DNA from: an uncultured Psychromonas sp.
GTDB lineage: Bacteria; Pseudomonadota; Gammaproteobacteria; Enterobacterales; Psychromonadaceae
Assembly (NCBI RefSeq): GCF_947489755.1
Contig: NZ_CANLFB010000040.1
Coordinates: 1-32,266, forward strand
Reading direction: 5' to 3'
Length of the DNA stretch: 32,266 bases
Shown: positions 16,724-25,520 of the stretch, piece after piece
How positions within the stretch are numbered: position 1 is the first letter of the stretch
Layout: every line of letters starts with the position of its first letter
The notes under the pieces: generated by a model
What the model was told of the DNA's origin: nothing
Databases searched by the model: none
The model's input: only the letters and a program-made list of their open reading frames with translations
Position numbers and translations under genes: made by a program

Positions 16724-18154
16724 ATGAAAATAACTTTACCTGAATATGACCAAGCCAATGTACTAGTCGTTGGTGATGTCATGTTAGATAGATATTGGCA
16801 TGGTCCTGTTACTCGTATCTCTCCTGAAGCACCTGTACCAATAGTGAATGTAAAGCAAATTGAAGAGCGTCCAGGCGGGGCGGCTAACGTTGCATTAAAT
16901 ATTGCGGCATTAGGTGCCACTTCAACGGTAGTCGGTTTGGTTGGAGAGGATGAGGCTGCACAAGCTATTCAAGATAGTTTACGCTCTGTGCACATAAAGA
17001 CAGATTTCATTACGGTACCTAATGTACCGACTATTACAAAGTTGCGTGTACTCAGCCGCCATCAACAGTTAATACGCCTTGATTTTGAAGATTCATTTGC
17101 TGACGTGGATAGCGCTGCAATCATGGACAATATGACTAAAGCGCTTACTGGTGAAAACCCTGTGGTGGTTTTCTCTGATTATAATAAAGGTTCATTGTCT
17201 GATATACAGAATATGATCCAATTAGCAAAAAGTCGTGGCGCTAAAGTATTAGTTGATCCTAAAGGTTCTGATTTCGAAAAATATCGGGGGGCAACATTAT
17301 TAACCCCTAATTTATCTGAATTTGAAGAAGTCGTTGGTCATTGTAAAACCGACCAAGAGTTATTTGATCGTGCAACTCAATTGGTTATCGATTTACAACT
17401 CGACGCATTGTTAGTGACGCGTAGTGAGCACGGCATGACATTGATTCGTGAAAATGTAGCGCCATTTCACCTGCCAACTCAAGCACAGGAAGTCTTTGAT
17501 GTAACAGGCGCTGGTGATACGGTGATGGCCGTCTTGGCTGCGTCTATCGCGGCTGGAAGTAGTTTTGAAGATGCCTGTGCATTAGCCAATGCAGGTGCTG
17601 GCGTAGTGGTCGGTAAAATAGGCACGTCAACCGTTAACACCATTGAATTAGCGAATGCCGTGTATAGCCAACAAGAGATTGGTTTTGGTGTCTTAACGGA
17701 AGAGCAATTAAAGCTGGCCGTTAAGCTGGCACAACACCGTGGTGAAAAAGTCGTGATGACTAACGGCTGTTTTGATATTTTACATGCAGGTCATGTCTCG
17801 TATTTAAATACTGCCAGAGAGCAGGGCGACCGGTTAATTGTTGCTGTAAATAGTGACCAATCTGTTCGTGGCCTAAAAGGCGAAGGGCGTCCGGTTAATC
17901 CTGTCGACCGTCGCATGATTGTATTAGCTGGGTTAGGCGCTGTGGATTGGGTCGTTGAGTTTACTGAAGAAACACCACAAAGATTGATTGCGGGTGTCTT
18001 ACCTGATTTGTTAGTGAAAGGTGGAGACTACAAACCAGAAGAAATAGCAGGCGGTGAAGAGGTTATTGCTAACGGTGGTGAAGTGAGAGTCTTACAATTT
18101 AAAGATGGTTGCTCTACCTCTGAAATCATTAAAACAATTCGAAACGAGCTCTAA
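16724..18154 (+). CDS. hldE: bifunctional heptose-7-phosphate kinase / heptose-1-phosphate adenylyltransferase
   Basis: HldE makes ADP-heptose for the LPS inner core. The N-terminal PfkB-type kinase (about 1-320) has [14 protein letters not shown] near residue 51 and [14 protein letters not shown] near 260, with the catalytic Asp. The C-terminal nucleotidyltransferase (about 340-476) has [16 protein letters not shown] with HxGH and a later [15 protein letters not shown] block. The 476-aa length equals E. coli HldE. GAGAAG precedes ATG 16724. The converging tolC shares its terminator. Confidence 0.98.
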   Translation: MKITLPEYDQANVLVVGDVMLDRYWHGPVTRISPEAPVPIVNVKQIEERPGGAANVALNIAALGATSTVVGLVGEDEAAQAIQDSLRSVHIKTDFITVPNVPTITKLRVLSRHQQLIRLDFEDSFADVDSAAIMDNMTKALTGENPVVVFSDYNKGSLSDIQNMIQLAKSRGAKVLVDPKGSDFEKYRGATLLTPNLSEFEEVVGHCKTDQELFDRATQLVIDLQLDALLVTRSEHGMTLIRENVAPFHLPTQAQEVFDVTGAGDTVMAVLAASIAAGSSFEDACALANAGAGVVVGKIGTSTVNTIELANAVYSQQEIGFGVLTEEQLKLAVKLAQHRGEKVVMTNGCFDILHAGHVSYLNTAREQGDRLIVAVNSDQSVRGLKGEGRPVNPVDRRMIVLAGLGAVDWVVEFTEETPQRLIAGVLPDLLVKGGDYKPEEIAGGEEVIANGGEVRVLQFKDGCSTSEIIKTIRNEL

Positions 18155-18189
18155 TTCTTCTGCTGTGAACATCGTTTTTAATATACAAA

Positions 18190-18215
18190 AAAAGGGAAGC
18201 ATTTGCTTCCCTTTT
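18190..18215. terminator. bidirectional terminator between hldE and tolC
   Basis: AAAAGGGAAGC (18190-18200) pairs with GCTTCCCTTTT (18205-18215) around ATTT. Flanking A and T runs make it usable on both strands. Confidence 0.92.
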
Positions 18216-18258
18216 CTATTTTTAAATTATTTTAAAGTTAATTTTTAATCGTAATAAG

Positions 18259-19572
18259 CTATTGTTTTTTTGCTTCAACGAGTCCAGCTGAAATATCAAA
18301 AATATCTTGTTCAGAAAGTGTACCTGCAGATAATTTCAATTGAATCATATTGATGATGTAATCATAACGAGCGTTAGCTAATAAATTTTCAGATTCGTAT
18401 AAACTTCTCGTTGCATCTAATACATCTACAATCGTACGGGTACCCACTTCAAAGCTAGCTTCAGCTGCATCTAATGCACTTTGTGATGAAATAACTGTTT
18501 GCTCATAAGCTTGAATAGAGCTAACAGAGGCTTGAACGTTGTTGTAACCACTATTAATATCTGCTTCAGTGCTACGAAAACTTGATACTAAATCTTGGCT
18601 TGCCATTACATAACTGTATTGTGCTTGTTTAACTTTTGACGTAATTGCACCGCCTGTATAAATAGGTACATCTAAGCGAAGGCCAAATACAGCTGAAGTA
18701 CCGCTGTATGAACTTGAGCTCGCATTATCATAATCATAATTGTCGTAATCTAAGTCGGCAGTGAAATCAACGGTTGGGCCATGACCTTTTTCTGCTAACT
18801 CAATATTCATTTTTGCTAGCTCTTTAGCGATACGTTTAGCATGTAAATCTAAGTTATGCTCTAACGCTTTATTACGCCAATTTGTAACATCACCTTCAAG
18901 AGTTTTTGGGTCAAAAGTGTCAGTGTTTAAATAAGCAACTTCTTTTACATCTTCACCAGTTAATTCACGTAAAACATAGTAACTATTTGCTAATGTATTT
19001 TTAGCTGTAATTAAATCAGCAGCGGTTCTATCGTATTCTGCTTGTGCTTCATGCACGTCAGTGATGGCAATTAAACCAACATCAAAACGTTGTTTAGTTT
19101 GTTCTAGTTGACGTTCAACTGAGCGTTTGTTTGCTTCTGTTGATTTTACCGTTTCATTTGCTCTTAACACATCAAAATAAGCAACGGATGCTCGGTATAA
19201 TAATGTTTGTGCTGCATAACCATAAATAGTGGCGTATTGAGTTGCTTGTTTTTCAGAAATATCTGCATTTTTCCAGTACGAACCATTATAAATAGACTGT
19301 GTTAGGTTTATGTCTGCACCGTAGTTAGTGTAATCTTTAGTATCTTTGGTTGAGATAAGTCTATTCGCTTCTAAACCAAACCCTATTTGTGGTAATAAAG
19401 CGGCTTTAGATTCATTTATTTGCTCAGCAAATACATCATACTCAGCTTTACTTTTTAGAATAACAGGATCTTTATATTTAGCTGTTTCGTATACTTGTTT
19501 TAAAGTATCAGCATTCACTGCGATACTTGATAAACCTAATAATGTAGCGATATAGATTCGTTTTAAATTCAT
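18259..19572 (-). CDS. tolC: TolC outer membrane channel protein
   Basis: TolC forms the trimeric outer-membrane exit duct of multidrug efflux and type I secretion systems. The 437-aa precursor has a signal peptide (1-21, cleavage after SIAVNA). Two OEP repeats follow, with long helical heptads; conserved blocks include LTQSIYNG near residue 90, QLEQTKQRFDVGLIAITDVHEAQAEYD, and in the second half FEVGTRTIVDVLDATRSLYE. It is shorter than E. coli TolC, ending soon after the last helix. It is divergent from nudF, as in enterics. Confidence 0.95.
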   Translation of the reverse strand: MNLKRIYIATLLGLSSIAVNADTLKQVYETAKYKDPVILKSKAEYDVFAEQINESKAALLPQIGFGLEANRLISTKDTKDYTNYGADINLTQSIYNGSYWKNADISEKQATQYATIYGYAAQTLLYRASVAYFDVLRANETVKSTEANKRSVERQLEQTKQRFDVGLIAITDVHEAQAEYDRTAADLITAKNTLANSYYVLRELTGEDVKEVAYLNTDTFDPKTLEGDVTNWRNKALEHNLDLHAKRIAKELAKMNIELAEKGHGPTVDFTADLDYDNYDYDNASSSSYSGTSAVFGLRLDVPIYTGGAITSKVKQAQYSYVMASQDLVSSFRSTEADINSGYNNVQASVSSIQAYEQTVISSQSALDAAEASFEVGTRTIVDVLDATRSLYESENLLANARYDYIINMIQLKLSAGTLSEQDIFDISAGLVEAKKQ

Positions 19573-19633
19573 GGCAAGAAGATCCTATAGATTATGTTTT
19601 TATGCTTATATTAAGTAAGGCTAACAACAATAA

Positions 19634-19650
19634 GGTTAAGTGAAGGTTAA
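19634..19650. promoter_or_regulatory. direct repeat GGTTAA-N5-GGTTAA in the tolC/nudF divergent region
   Basis: AAGGTTAAG occurs twice, 11 bp apart (about one helical turn), between tolC and nudF. The layout resembles a PhoP box (GGTTTA-N5-GGTTTA) with one mismatch per half. By established knowledge tolC is PhoP-activated in E. coli. Assignment is tentative. Confidence 0.3.
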
Positions 19651-19731
19651 GCATATTATAAAAATATAATATACACTATTTTTTGTTATTTTAGTTAGAG
19701 CAAATTAAAACGAAATAAAAGGAATCTAAGT

Positions 19732-20328
19732 ATGTACGATAAAAATGACGTTCAGGTTTTAGCTTGTGAGTCACTTTATAAAGGCTTCTTTAAGTGTAAT
19801 AAGTTTACTTTGAAACATAAGCTATTTTCAGGAGAATGGAGTGAACCAATCCAACGTGAATTCTTTGAAAGAGGCAAAGCCGCTGCTCTATTAGCTTATG
19901 ATAAAGAAAAAGATACTGTGATCTTAGTTGAACAATTCCGATTTGGCGCGATGGAAAGTAAACAATCACCTTGGTTATTGGAACTAATTGCTGGAATGAT
20001 CGACGAAGGAGAGGACGCTCAAGAAGTGGCAAAACGTGAAGCCTTTGAAGAAGCAGGGTTAGTCATTGAAGAATGCCAGTTTATGTTAAGTTATTTTGTT
20101 AGCCCTGGTGGGACGACAGAAACATTAGATCTATTTATTGCGAATGTTGATAGTACTAATGTTGGTGGTATTTTTGGACTTGATAATGAAGGTGAAGATA
20201 TTCGTGTTCATGTTGTTCCTCGAACACAAGCTTATGAATGGGTTAAATCCGGTAAAATTGATAATGCAGCGACAATAATTGGTTTACAGTGGTTAGAGTT
20301 GAATTACAAACAAGGCTTGAATATCTAG
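19732..20328 (+). CDS. nudF: ADP-ribose pyrophosphatase (Nudix hydrolase)
   Basis: NudF hydrolyses ADP-ribose to AMP and ribose-5-phosphate. The 198-aa product carries a full Nudix box from G88 to L110 (GMIDEGED...KREAFEEAGL, with REAFEE at 102-107) and a following SPGGTTE loop typical of the NudF/TrgB group. Length and neighbours (tolC upstream, cpdA downstream) match E. coli nudF. AAAGGAA lies just before ATG 19732. The yqiB gene that usually follows is missing. Confidence 0.96.
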   Translation: MYDKNDVQVLACESLYKGFFKCNKFTLKHKLFSGEWSEPIQREFFERGKAAALLAYDKEKDTVILVEQFRFGAMESKQSPWLLELIAGMIDEGEDAQEVAKREAFEEAGLVIEECQFMLSYFVSPGGTTETLDLFIANVDSTNVGGIFGLDNEGEDIRVHVVPRTQAYEWVKSGKIDNAATIIGLQWLELNYKQGLNI

Positions 20329-20359
20329 TCTTTTCTGCAAATTTAACCTTTCATTTCAT

Positions 20360-20386
20360 AAAAATGAGGCATTGCCGACATTTTTT
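20360..20386 (+). terminator. probable nudF terminator
   Basis: AAAAATG (20360-20366) pairs with CATTTTT (20379-20385), with an inner GGC/GCC pairing and a small internal loop, ending in T. It suggests that cpdA has its own promoter. Confidence 0.55.
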
Positions 20387-20501
20387 GTTATTTTATTATT
20401 TTCATTTTTTTGACGATGGTAAAATAAATAGCTTCAATTTAAATGAAAGCTGCCGTTAAGAGTAGTGCTTCTAACTATAGAAAGAGCGAAATAAATATTA
20501 A

Positions 20502-21338
20502 ATGAATGGTGTAAATCAGAGTGTCGCAACCCTAGTACCCGATCCTATAGGTGATATTAAGTTATTACAAATCACTGATACCCATCTTTTTGCTAACCGC
20601 GAGAAAGGTTTATTAGGTATTAAAACGGTAGAAAGTTATGATGCCGTGATTAAGCACGCGAATAAATATGCTGGTACATGTTCAGCTGTACTGTGCACGG
20701 GTGATTTATCCCAAGATCATTCAGCCCAATCTTACGTCGATTTTAGTGACCGTATTAAAACGTTAAAAATGCCTTGTTATTGGTTACCAGGTAATCACGA
20801 TATGCAGGAGGTTATGCTGCCTTCTTTGTTATCAGAAGGATTAGCACAGGCAAAGCAATTGGTCAGTGAATATTGGCAAATTATATTATTAGATTCACAA
20901 GTATCTGGTGTGCCTTATGGGCATTTAAGTGAATCTCAACTTACTTTCCTTGAAGAAAAACTCCAACAGTATCCGAATAAACACACGTTAATAGCCGTTC
21001 ATCACCATGTTCTGCCTGTTGGATCTGCTTGGTTAGATCAACATATATTAAAAAATAATGAACAGTTCATCGCCTTAATTAGTCAATTTGATAACGTAAA
21101 TGCAGTATTATCGGGCCATGTTCACCAAGAATTTGATGTTGAAAAAGAAGGTGTTCGGTATTTAACGAGTCCATCGACTTGTGTGCAGTTCAAGCCCCAA
21201 AATAATGAATTCGCTGTTGATGATAAAGCACCGGGATATCGCTATTTAGTCTTAACAAAATCAGGTAAAATAACTACTCAAGTTGAACGTATTGATATTG
21301 GTGAATTTAAGACTGATGTCAATGCGACGGGTTATTAA
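20502..21338 (+). CDS. cpdA: 3',5'-cyclic-AMP phosphodiesterase
   Basis: CpdA is a class III cAMP phosphodiesterase of the calcineurin-like metallophosphatase fold. The 278-aa protein has all metal-binding blocks in order: QITDTHLF (D26, H28), CTGDLSQD, LPGNHDM, AVHHHVLP and LSGHVHQEF. The length matches E. coli CpdA. It lies upstream of yqiA with 23 bp between, so the two are probably cotranscribed. In relatives yqiB separates nudF from cpdA, but not here. Confidence 0.95.
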   Translation: MNGVNQSVATLVPDPIGDIKLLQITDTHLFANREKGLLGIKTVESYDAVIKHANKYAGTCSAVLCTGDLSQDHSAQSYVDFSDRIKTLKMPCYWLPGNHDMQEVMLPSLLSEGLAQAKQLVSEYWQIILLDSQVSGVPYGHLSESQLTFLEEKLQQYPNKHTLIAVHHHVLPVGSAWLDQHILKNNEQFIALISQFDNVNAVLSGHVHQEFDVEKEGVRYLTSPSTCVQFKPQNNEFAVDDKAPGYRYLVLTKSGKITTQVERIDIGEFKTDVNATGY

Positions 21339-21361
21339 TATATAAGTTTAAAAGAGGAAAA

Positions 21362-21949
21362 ATGACAGAGCCTAAAATAACTAAAGTGTTGCTTTCGTTA
21401 CACGGTTTTCATAGTTCTCCTGCATCATTAAAAGCGCAACAAATGCGCGACTACTTATTACTGAACCATCCTGATATTCATTTTGTATGTCCACAGCTTC
21501 CGGTCTTACCCAAAGATATGTGGACAGTCATTGAAGCTATTTTCAAACAGTATGAAGATTGTGAAATAGCGGTAATGGGAAGTTCTTTAGGTGGTTTTTT
21601 AGCGACTAAAGTAGCACAGCAGTACGCAGTCAACGTCTTATTAATTAATCCCGCTGTCACTCCAGGTTTGTTGTTAACTCGATACCAAGGTGAGCAATTA
21701 CACCCTTATTTGCAACAACGTTATGATATTAATGAAAGTTACATAGAGCAGCTTATCGCATTAAATGTTGAAAATATTAATGAGACCCGAAATATATGGG
21801 TACTCTTACAGCAGGAAGATGAAGTATTAGATTATCGAGAAGCGCTTAAAAAATACGAACAATGTAAAGTGACGTGTGAACAAGGGGGCTACCATAGTTT
21901 TATTGGCTTTGACCGTTATCTTCCAGAAATAATTCACTTTCTTTACTAA
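21362..21949 (+). CDS. yqiA: YqiA esterase (alpha/beta hydrolase)
   Basis: This 195-aa small esterase of the YqiA family has LSLHGFHSSPASLKAQQM at the N-terminus (oxyanion loop), the nucleophile elbow GSSLGG with S75, QQEDEVLDYREA with the acidic residue, and GGYHSFIGF with the catalytic His. E. coli YqiA has short-chain esterase activity and its natural substrate is unknown. AGAGGAAAA precedes the ATG. It lies between cpdA and parE as in enterics. The short fragment at 436-519 resembles its N-terminus. Confidence 0.95.
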   Translation: MTEPKITKVLLSLHGFHSSPASLKAQQMRDYLLLNHPDIHFVCPQLPVLPKDMWTVIEAIFKQYEDCEIAVMGSSLGGFLATKVAQQYAVNVLLINPAVTPGLLLTRYQGEQLHPYLQQRYDINESYIEQLIALNVENINETRNIWVLLQQEDEVLDYREALKKYEQCKVTCEQGGYHSFIGFDRYLPEIIHFLY

Positions 21950-22046
21950 ATACATACAATTAATAAATATGTTCTGTGGTAACTTACGCGCAGAATGAAC
22001 AACCACTAGATTTACAACTCTAAATAGAATAACCATAGGTGCATGC

Positions 22047-23936
22047 ATGAGCGAACAATATAATTCAGATTCCATTGAAGTATTAAACGGATTAGATCCC
22101 GTTCGCCATCGACCAGGCATGTACACCGAAACTAATCGCCCTAATCATCTAGCACAAGAAGTTATCGATAACTCTGTGGATGAAGCGTTAGGCGGACATG
22201 CAACTTCAATTCAAGTTATTTTACATGAAGACCAATCATTAGAAGTGATTGATGATGGCCGTGGTATGCCGATTGATATGCATCCTGAAGAAAAAATATC
22301 AGGGGTGGAATTAATTTTTTGTAAATTACATGCTGGTGGTAAATTTTCAGGTAAAAACTATGAAATATCAGGCGGTTTACACGGGGTAGGTATCTCTGTT
22401 GTCAATGCATTATCGACTCGTGTTGATGTGCAAATTCGTCGTGATGCAAAAATTTACCATATTGCGTTTGAAGACGGTAACAAAGCAGAAGAGCTTAGTG
22501 AAGTGGGTGTCTGTGGTAAACGCAATACAGGTACGAGTGTTCACTTTAAACCTGATCCTAAGTATTTCGATAGCTTTAAATTCTCTGTTTCTCGTTTGCT
22601 GCATTTATTGAAAGCAAAAGCAGTATTGTGCCCAGGGTTAAGCATCAAATTTAAAGACCGCGTTAATAAAAATAATTATGAATGGTGTTATCAAGACGGC
22701 CTTAATGATTATTTATTAGAAGCCGTTTCTGAAAATGAATTATTACCTTCAACACCTTTTGTCGGTAAGTTTTCTGCAAACAGTGAAATGGCTGACTGGG
22801 CAGTTGTATGGCTACCTGAAGGTGGCGATTCAATCACGGAGAGTTATGTAAACTTAATCCCTACCGCACAAGGTGGTACTCACGTAAATGGTTTCCGTCA
22901 GGGGTTATTAGATGCAATGCGGGAGTTCTGTGATATTCGTAATATCTTGCCTCGTGGTATTAAATTAAGCCCGGAAGATATCTGGGATAAATGCAGTTAT
23001 GTATTGTCTGTAAAAATTAAAGAACCACAATTTGCCGGTCAAACTAAAGAGCGTTTATCTTCACGTCAATGTTCTGTTTTTGTTTCTGGTGTTGTTAAAG
23101 ATGCCTTTAGTTTATGGTTAAACGCCAATGTTACTGAGGCTGAAGCATTAGCTGAGTTCTGTATTAACAATGCACAAGTGCGTAACCGTAAAAGTAAAAA
23201 AGTAGCGCGAAAAAAAATAACGCAAGGCCCTGCATTACCGGGTAAATTGACAGATTGTTCGACACCAGACCCCATGCGAGGCGAGCTGTTTTTAGTGGAA
23301 GGTGATTCGGCTGGCGGTAGTGCGAAACAAGCACGAGACCGTGAATTTCAAGCGATTATGCCATTACGCGGTAAGATTAAAAATACATGGGAAGATGAAT
23401 CAGATGTCATTTTAAGTTCTGAAGAGATCCATAATATTTCAGTGGCTATTGGTATTGACCCCGCCTCAACGGATTTATCTGGTTTACGTTATGGAAAAAT
23501 TTGTATCTTAGCCGATGCCGACTCTGATGGGTTACATATTGCTACGTTAATCTGTGCGCTATTTGTTCGTCATTTTAGAGCTGTTGTTGACGCAGGAAAC
23601 TTCTATGTAGCCATGCCTCCTTTATATCGTATCGATATTGGTAAAGAAGTTTACTATGCATTAGATGAAGCAGAGAAAGACGGTGTATTGAATCGTATTC
23701 AAGCTGAAAAGAAACGCGGTAAAGTTAACGTGCAACGATTCAAAGGGCTAGGTGAAATGAATCCACTGCAATTACGTGAAACAACCATGGATCCTAATAC
23801 GCGCCGTCTGGTACAACTAACGATTGAAGATGCAGATAAAATGCTTGAGATGATGGATATGTTGTTAGCTAAAAAACGTGCCGGAGACCGTAAAGTTTGG
23901 TTAGAAGCAAGTGGTGATATGGCAGCTATCGATTAA
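22047..23936 (+). CDS. parE: DNA topoisomerase IV subunit B
   Basis: ParE is the ATPase subunit of topoisomerase IV, which decatenates daughter chromosomes. The 629-aa protein has the GHKL ATP site (EVIDNSVDEALGG, DDGRGMP, GGLHGVGISVVNALS), the transducer domain, and the Toprim block with LVEGDSAGGSAKQARDR and DADSDGLH. RFKGLGEMNPLQL near the C-terminus is characteristic. Length and start match E. coli ParE. Its partner parC is not next to it; minus-strand genes follow a bidirectional terminator. Confidence 0.98.
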   Translation: MSEQYNSDSIEVLNGLDPVRHRPGMYTETNRPNHLAQEVIDNSVDEALGGHATSIQVILHEDQSLEVIDDGRGMPIDMHPEEKISGVELIFCKLHAGGKFSGKNYEISGGLHGVGISVVNALSTRVDVQIRRDAKIYHIAFEDGNKAEELSEVGVCGKRNTGTSVHFKPDPKYFDSFKFSVSRLLHLLKAKAVLCPGLSIKFKDRVNKNNYEWCYQDGLNDYLLEAVSENELLPSTPFVGKFSANSEMADWAVVWLPEGGDSITESYVNLIPTAQGGTHVNGFRQGLLDAMREFCDIRNILPRGIKLSPEDIWDKCSYVLSVKIKEPQFAGQTKERLSSRQCSVFVSGVVKDAFSLWLNANVTEAEALAEFCINNAQVRNRKSKKVARKKITQGPALPGKLTDCSTPDPMRGELFLVEGDSAGGSAKQARDREFQAIMPLRGKIKNTWEDESDVILSSEEIHNISVAIGIDPASTDLSGLRYGKICILADADSDGLHIATLICALFVRHFRAVVDAGNFYVAMPPLYRIDIGKEVYYALDEAEKDGVLNRIQAEKKRGKVNVQRFKGLGEMNPLQLRETTMDPNTRRLVQLTIEDADKMLEMMDMLLAKKRAGDRKVWLEASGDMAAID

Positions 23937-24019
23937 TTTATAAGTTGCTTTAGAGCATAATTAAAATAAGCCCTGCCTTTTATTCATAGAAATTTTACTC
24001 ATTAGCAGTAAAAAAAATA

Positions 24020-24049
24020 AAAATGCCAATCATTTTGATTGGCATTTTT
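24020..24049. terminator. bidirectional terminator between parE and the tonB-like gene
   Basis: AAAATGCCAATCA (24020-24032) pairs with TGATTGGCATTTT (24036-24048) around TTT, with T or A runs on both sides. Confidence 0.94.
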
Positions 24050-24060
24050 GATTCTACTTT

Positions 24061-25428
24061 TTATTCAAAACGATAATAAAATGATTGTTTACTCGACACT
24101 TTCTCTTGGCCTTTTAGTGCTGGCATAAATCGCTCTTGTGCAATAAAGCTTAACACTTCCTTATCTAATACTTCATGGCCACTCGATTGAACAATCTCAG
24201 CCTCTTTAGTTGAACCAGTGACGGTTACTGTCATATTGGCAACAACGTGCCCTTTTTGGTGCTGTAAAGCGGCTTGTTTGGGATAAGAAGGGGCTTTACC
24301 TGATACGGCTATTGCTTGCTGTAATGAATTTCCTTGGCTTGCCATTGATGTGTGCATCGCATCTGACTTTGGTTTGAAAATCCGTTTCTCTATTGCTACC
24401 AAATTATTTTTCGTTAGTGTCGATGTCGATGTTTTATTATTGAGCTCCTTTGTGCTCAGAGCTATTTTTTGTTGATTGGTTTTATTTGTTCTAGCGGTTA
24501 TTTCACTCTTCTTCGTGGGCACTAATGGCTGTGCTGATTTCACAGTAGAATTTTTAATAGTAAATTTTTTAATTTTCTTTTTCTTAGTTGGTTTTGATAT
24601 TGCAACTTTTGGTAAATTCATTCGGTTTTGTTCAAATACATATTCTTTTAATAGTGCTACTTCGCCGGAAGTATGTGTCTTAATATTCACTTGATAACTT
24701 TTTATTGGTAATACTTTTTCAACTTTATCTTTTTCATCTTCTTCTGGTAATAACATCAATGGCTTACTTTGCTCTATTTGAGTGTTTTTTGACGATATTA
24801 ATGACGCTATTAATTCTGTTTGAGTTATTTCTCGCGATATTGATGATAGAGGCTCTATTTCAGGTCGAATAACTACTTGCGATGTTGATGAGAGAGGCTC
24901 TATTTCAGCTTGCGTAATTACTTGTGCTGTCGATGAAAATGTCTCTACTTCAGTTTGACTGACTTCTTGCGATGTTGATGATAGAGGCTCTATTTCGGTT
25001 TGAGTAACTACTTGCGATGTTGATGATAGAGGCTCTATTTCAGCTTGCGTAATTACTTGTGCTGTCGATGAAAATGTCTCTACTTCAGTTTGAATGACTT
25101 TTTGCGATGATGATTGTGTCTCTACTTCAATTTGACTTATTTTAGGGGAGTTTGATGGTGTTACTTTTTCTGTTTGAGTTGTTTGTTGTTGGCGTGTTGA
25201 TGTCGCGATAGACATTGATTGGATAGCGTCAAGTTGAAGTAAAGGCGTTGACATCGCTTTTGTAGGCGCAAATGTTGTCGCTACAATATGCTCTTCTGTT
25301 GTTTTTATAGGGGACGATGTCTTAATAGTAGAATCATTTGAAGATCTATCGCTATTAAAATAAAAAAATAGGTAGTGTAATAATAAGCTTATAACAATAA
25401 ATGGGAAATAATGATAAGAGGTTTTCAT
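24061..25428 (-). CDS. long TonB-family energy transducer with repeat-rich linker
   Basis: This 455-aa TonB-like protein has one N-terminal membrane anchor (about 8-25) with S14 and H18 spaced as in the S-x3-H motif by which TonB meets ExbB; S29 also fits the motif. A long periplasmic linker follows: eight 15-residue repeats of the type QV-TQ-EIEPLSSTS (residues 95-213), then a Lys/Thr-rich region. The C-terminal TonB domain (about 378-440) contains APSYPKQAALQHQKGHV, IVQSSGHEVLDKEV and ERFMPAL. E. coli TonB is about 240 aa, so the linker is much expanded and is not the usual Pro-Glu/Pro-Lys type. It follows an ExbB-like gene by 80 bp. No ExbD and no outer-membrane receptor are adjacent. The substrate is unknown. 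Confidence 0.9.
   Translation of the reverse strand: MKTSYHYFPFIVISLLLHYLFFYFNSDRSSNDSTIKTSSPIKTTEEHIVATTFAPTKAMSTPLLQLDAIQSMSIATSTRQQQTTQTEKVTPSNSPKISQIEVETQSSSQKVIQTEVETFSSTAQVITQAEIEPLSSTSQVVTQTEIEPLSSTSQEVSQTEVETFSSTAQVITQAEIEPLSSTSQVVIRPEIEPLSSISREITQTELIASLISSKNTQIEQSKPLMLLPEEDEKDKVEKVLPIKSYQVNIKTHTSGEVALLKEYVFEQNRMNLPKVAISKPTKKKKIKKFTIKNSTVKSAQPLVPTKKSEITARTNKTNQQKIALSTKELNNKTSTSTLTKNNLVAIEKRIFKPKSDAMHTSMASQGNSLQQAIAVSGKAPSYPKQAALQHQKGHVVANMTVTVTGSTKEAEIVQSSGHEVLDKEVLSFIAQERFMPALKGQEKVSSKQSFYYRFE
24790..25146 (-). repeat. 45-bp coding tandem repeats with a 135-bp higher-order unit in the tonB-like gene
   Basis: Eight units of 45 bp (15 residues) encode the TonB linker. Three consecutive units, residues 109-153 (25104-24970), are repeated as residues 154-198 (24969-24835). 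A block of 63 bp is identical at 24896-24958 and 25031-25093, exactly 135 bp apart. The pattern suggests a recent three-unit duplication on top of older, diverged units. Confidence 0.95.
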
Positions 25429-25472
25429 AATATATTTTTACTCTATGTATTACTGTTTCGTTCGAAAAATTT

Positions 25473-25520
25473 CTATTTAACTATTTAACTATTTAACTAT
25501 TTAACTATTTAACTATTTAA
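25473..25520. repeat. octanucleotide tandem repeat (CTATTTAA)6
   Basis: Six perfect copies of CTATTTAA run from 25473 to 25520. The array contains the last codons and the stop of the exbB-like gene (TAA at 25511-25509, minus strand) and fills about half of the spacer to the tonB-like gene. Every frame of the repeat contains a stop. Copy number changes would alter gene spacing rather than lengthen the protein. Confidence 0.97.
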
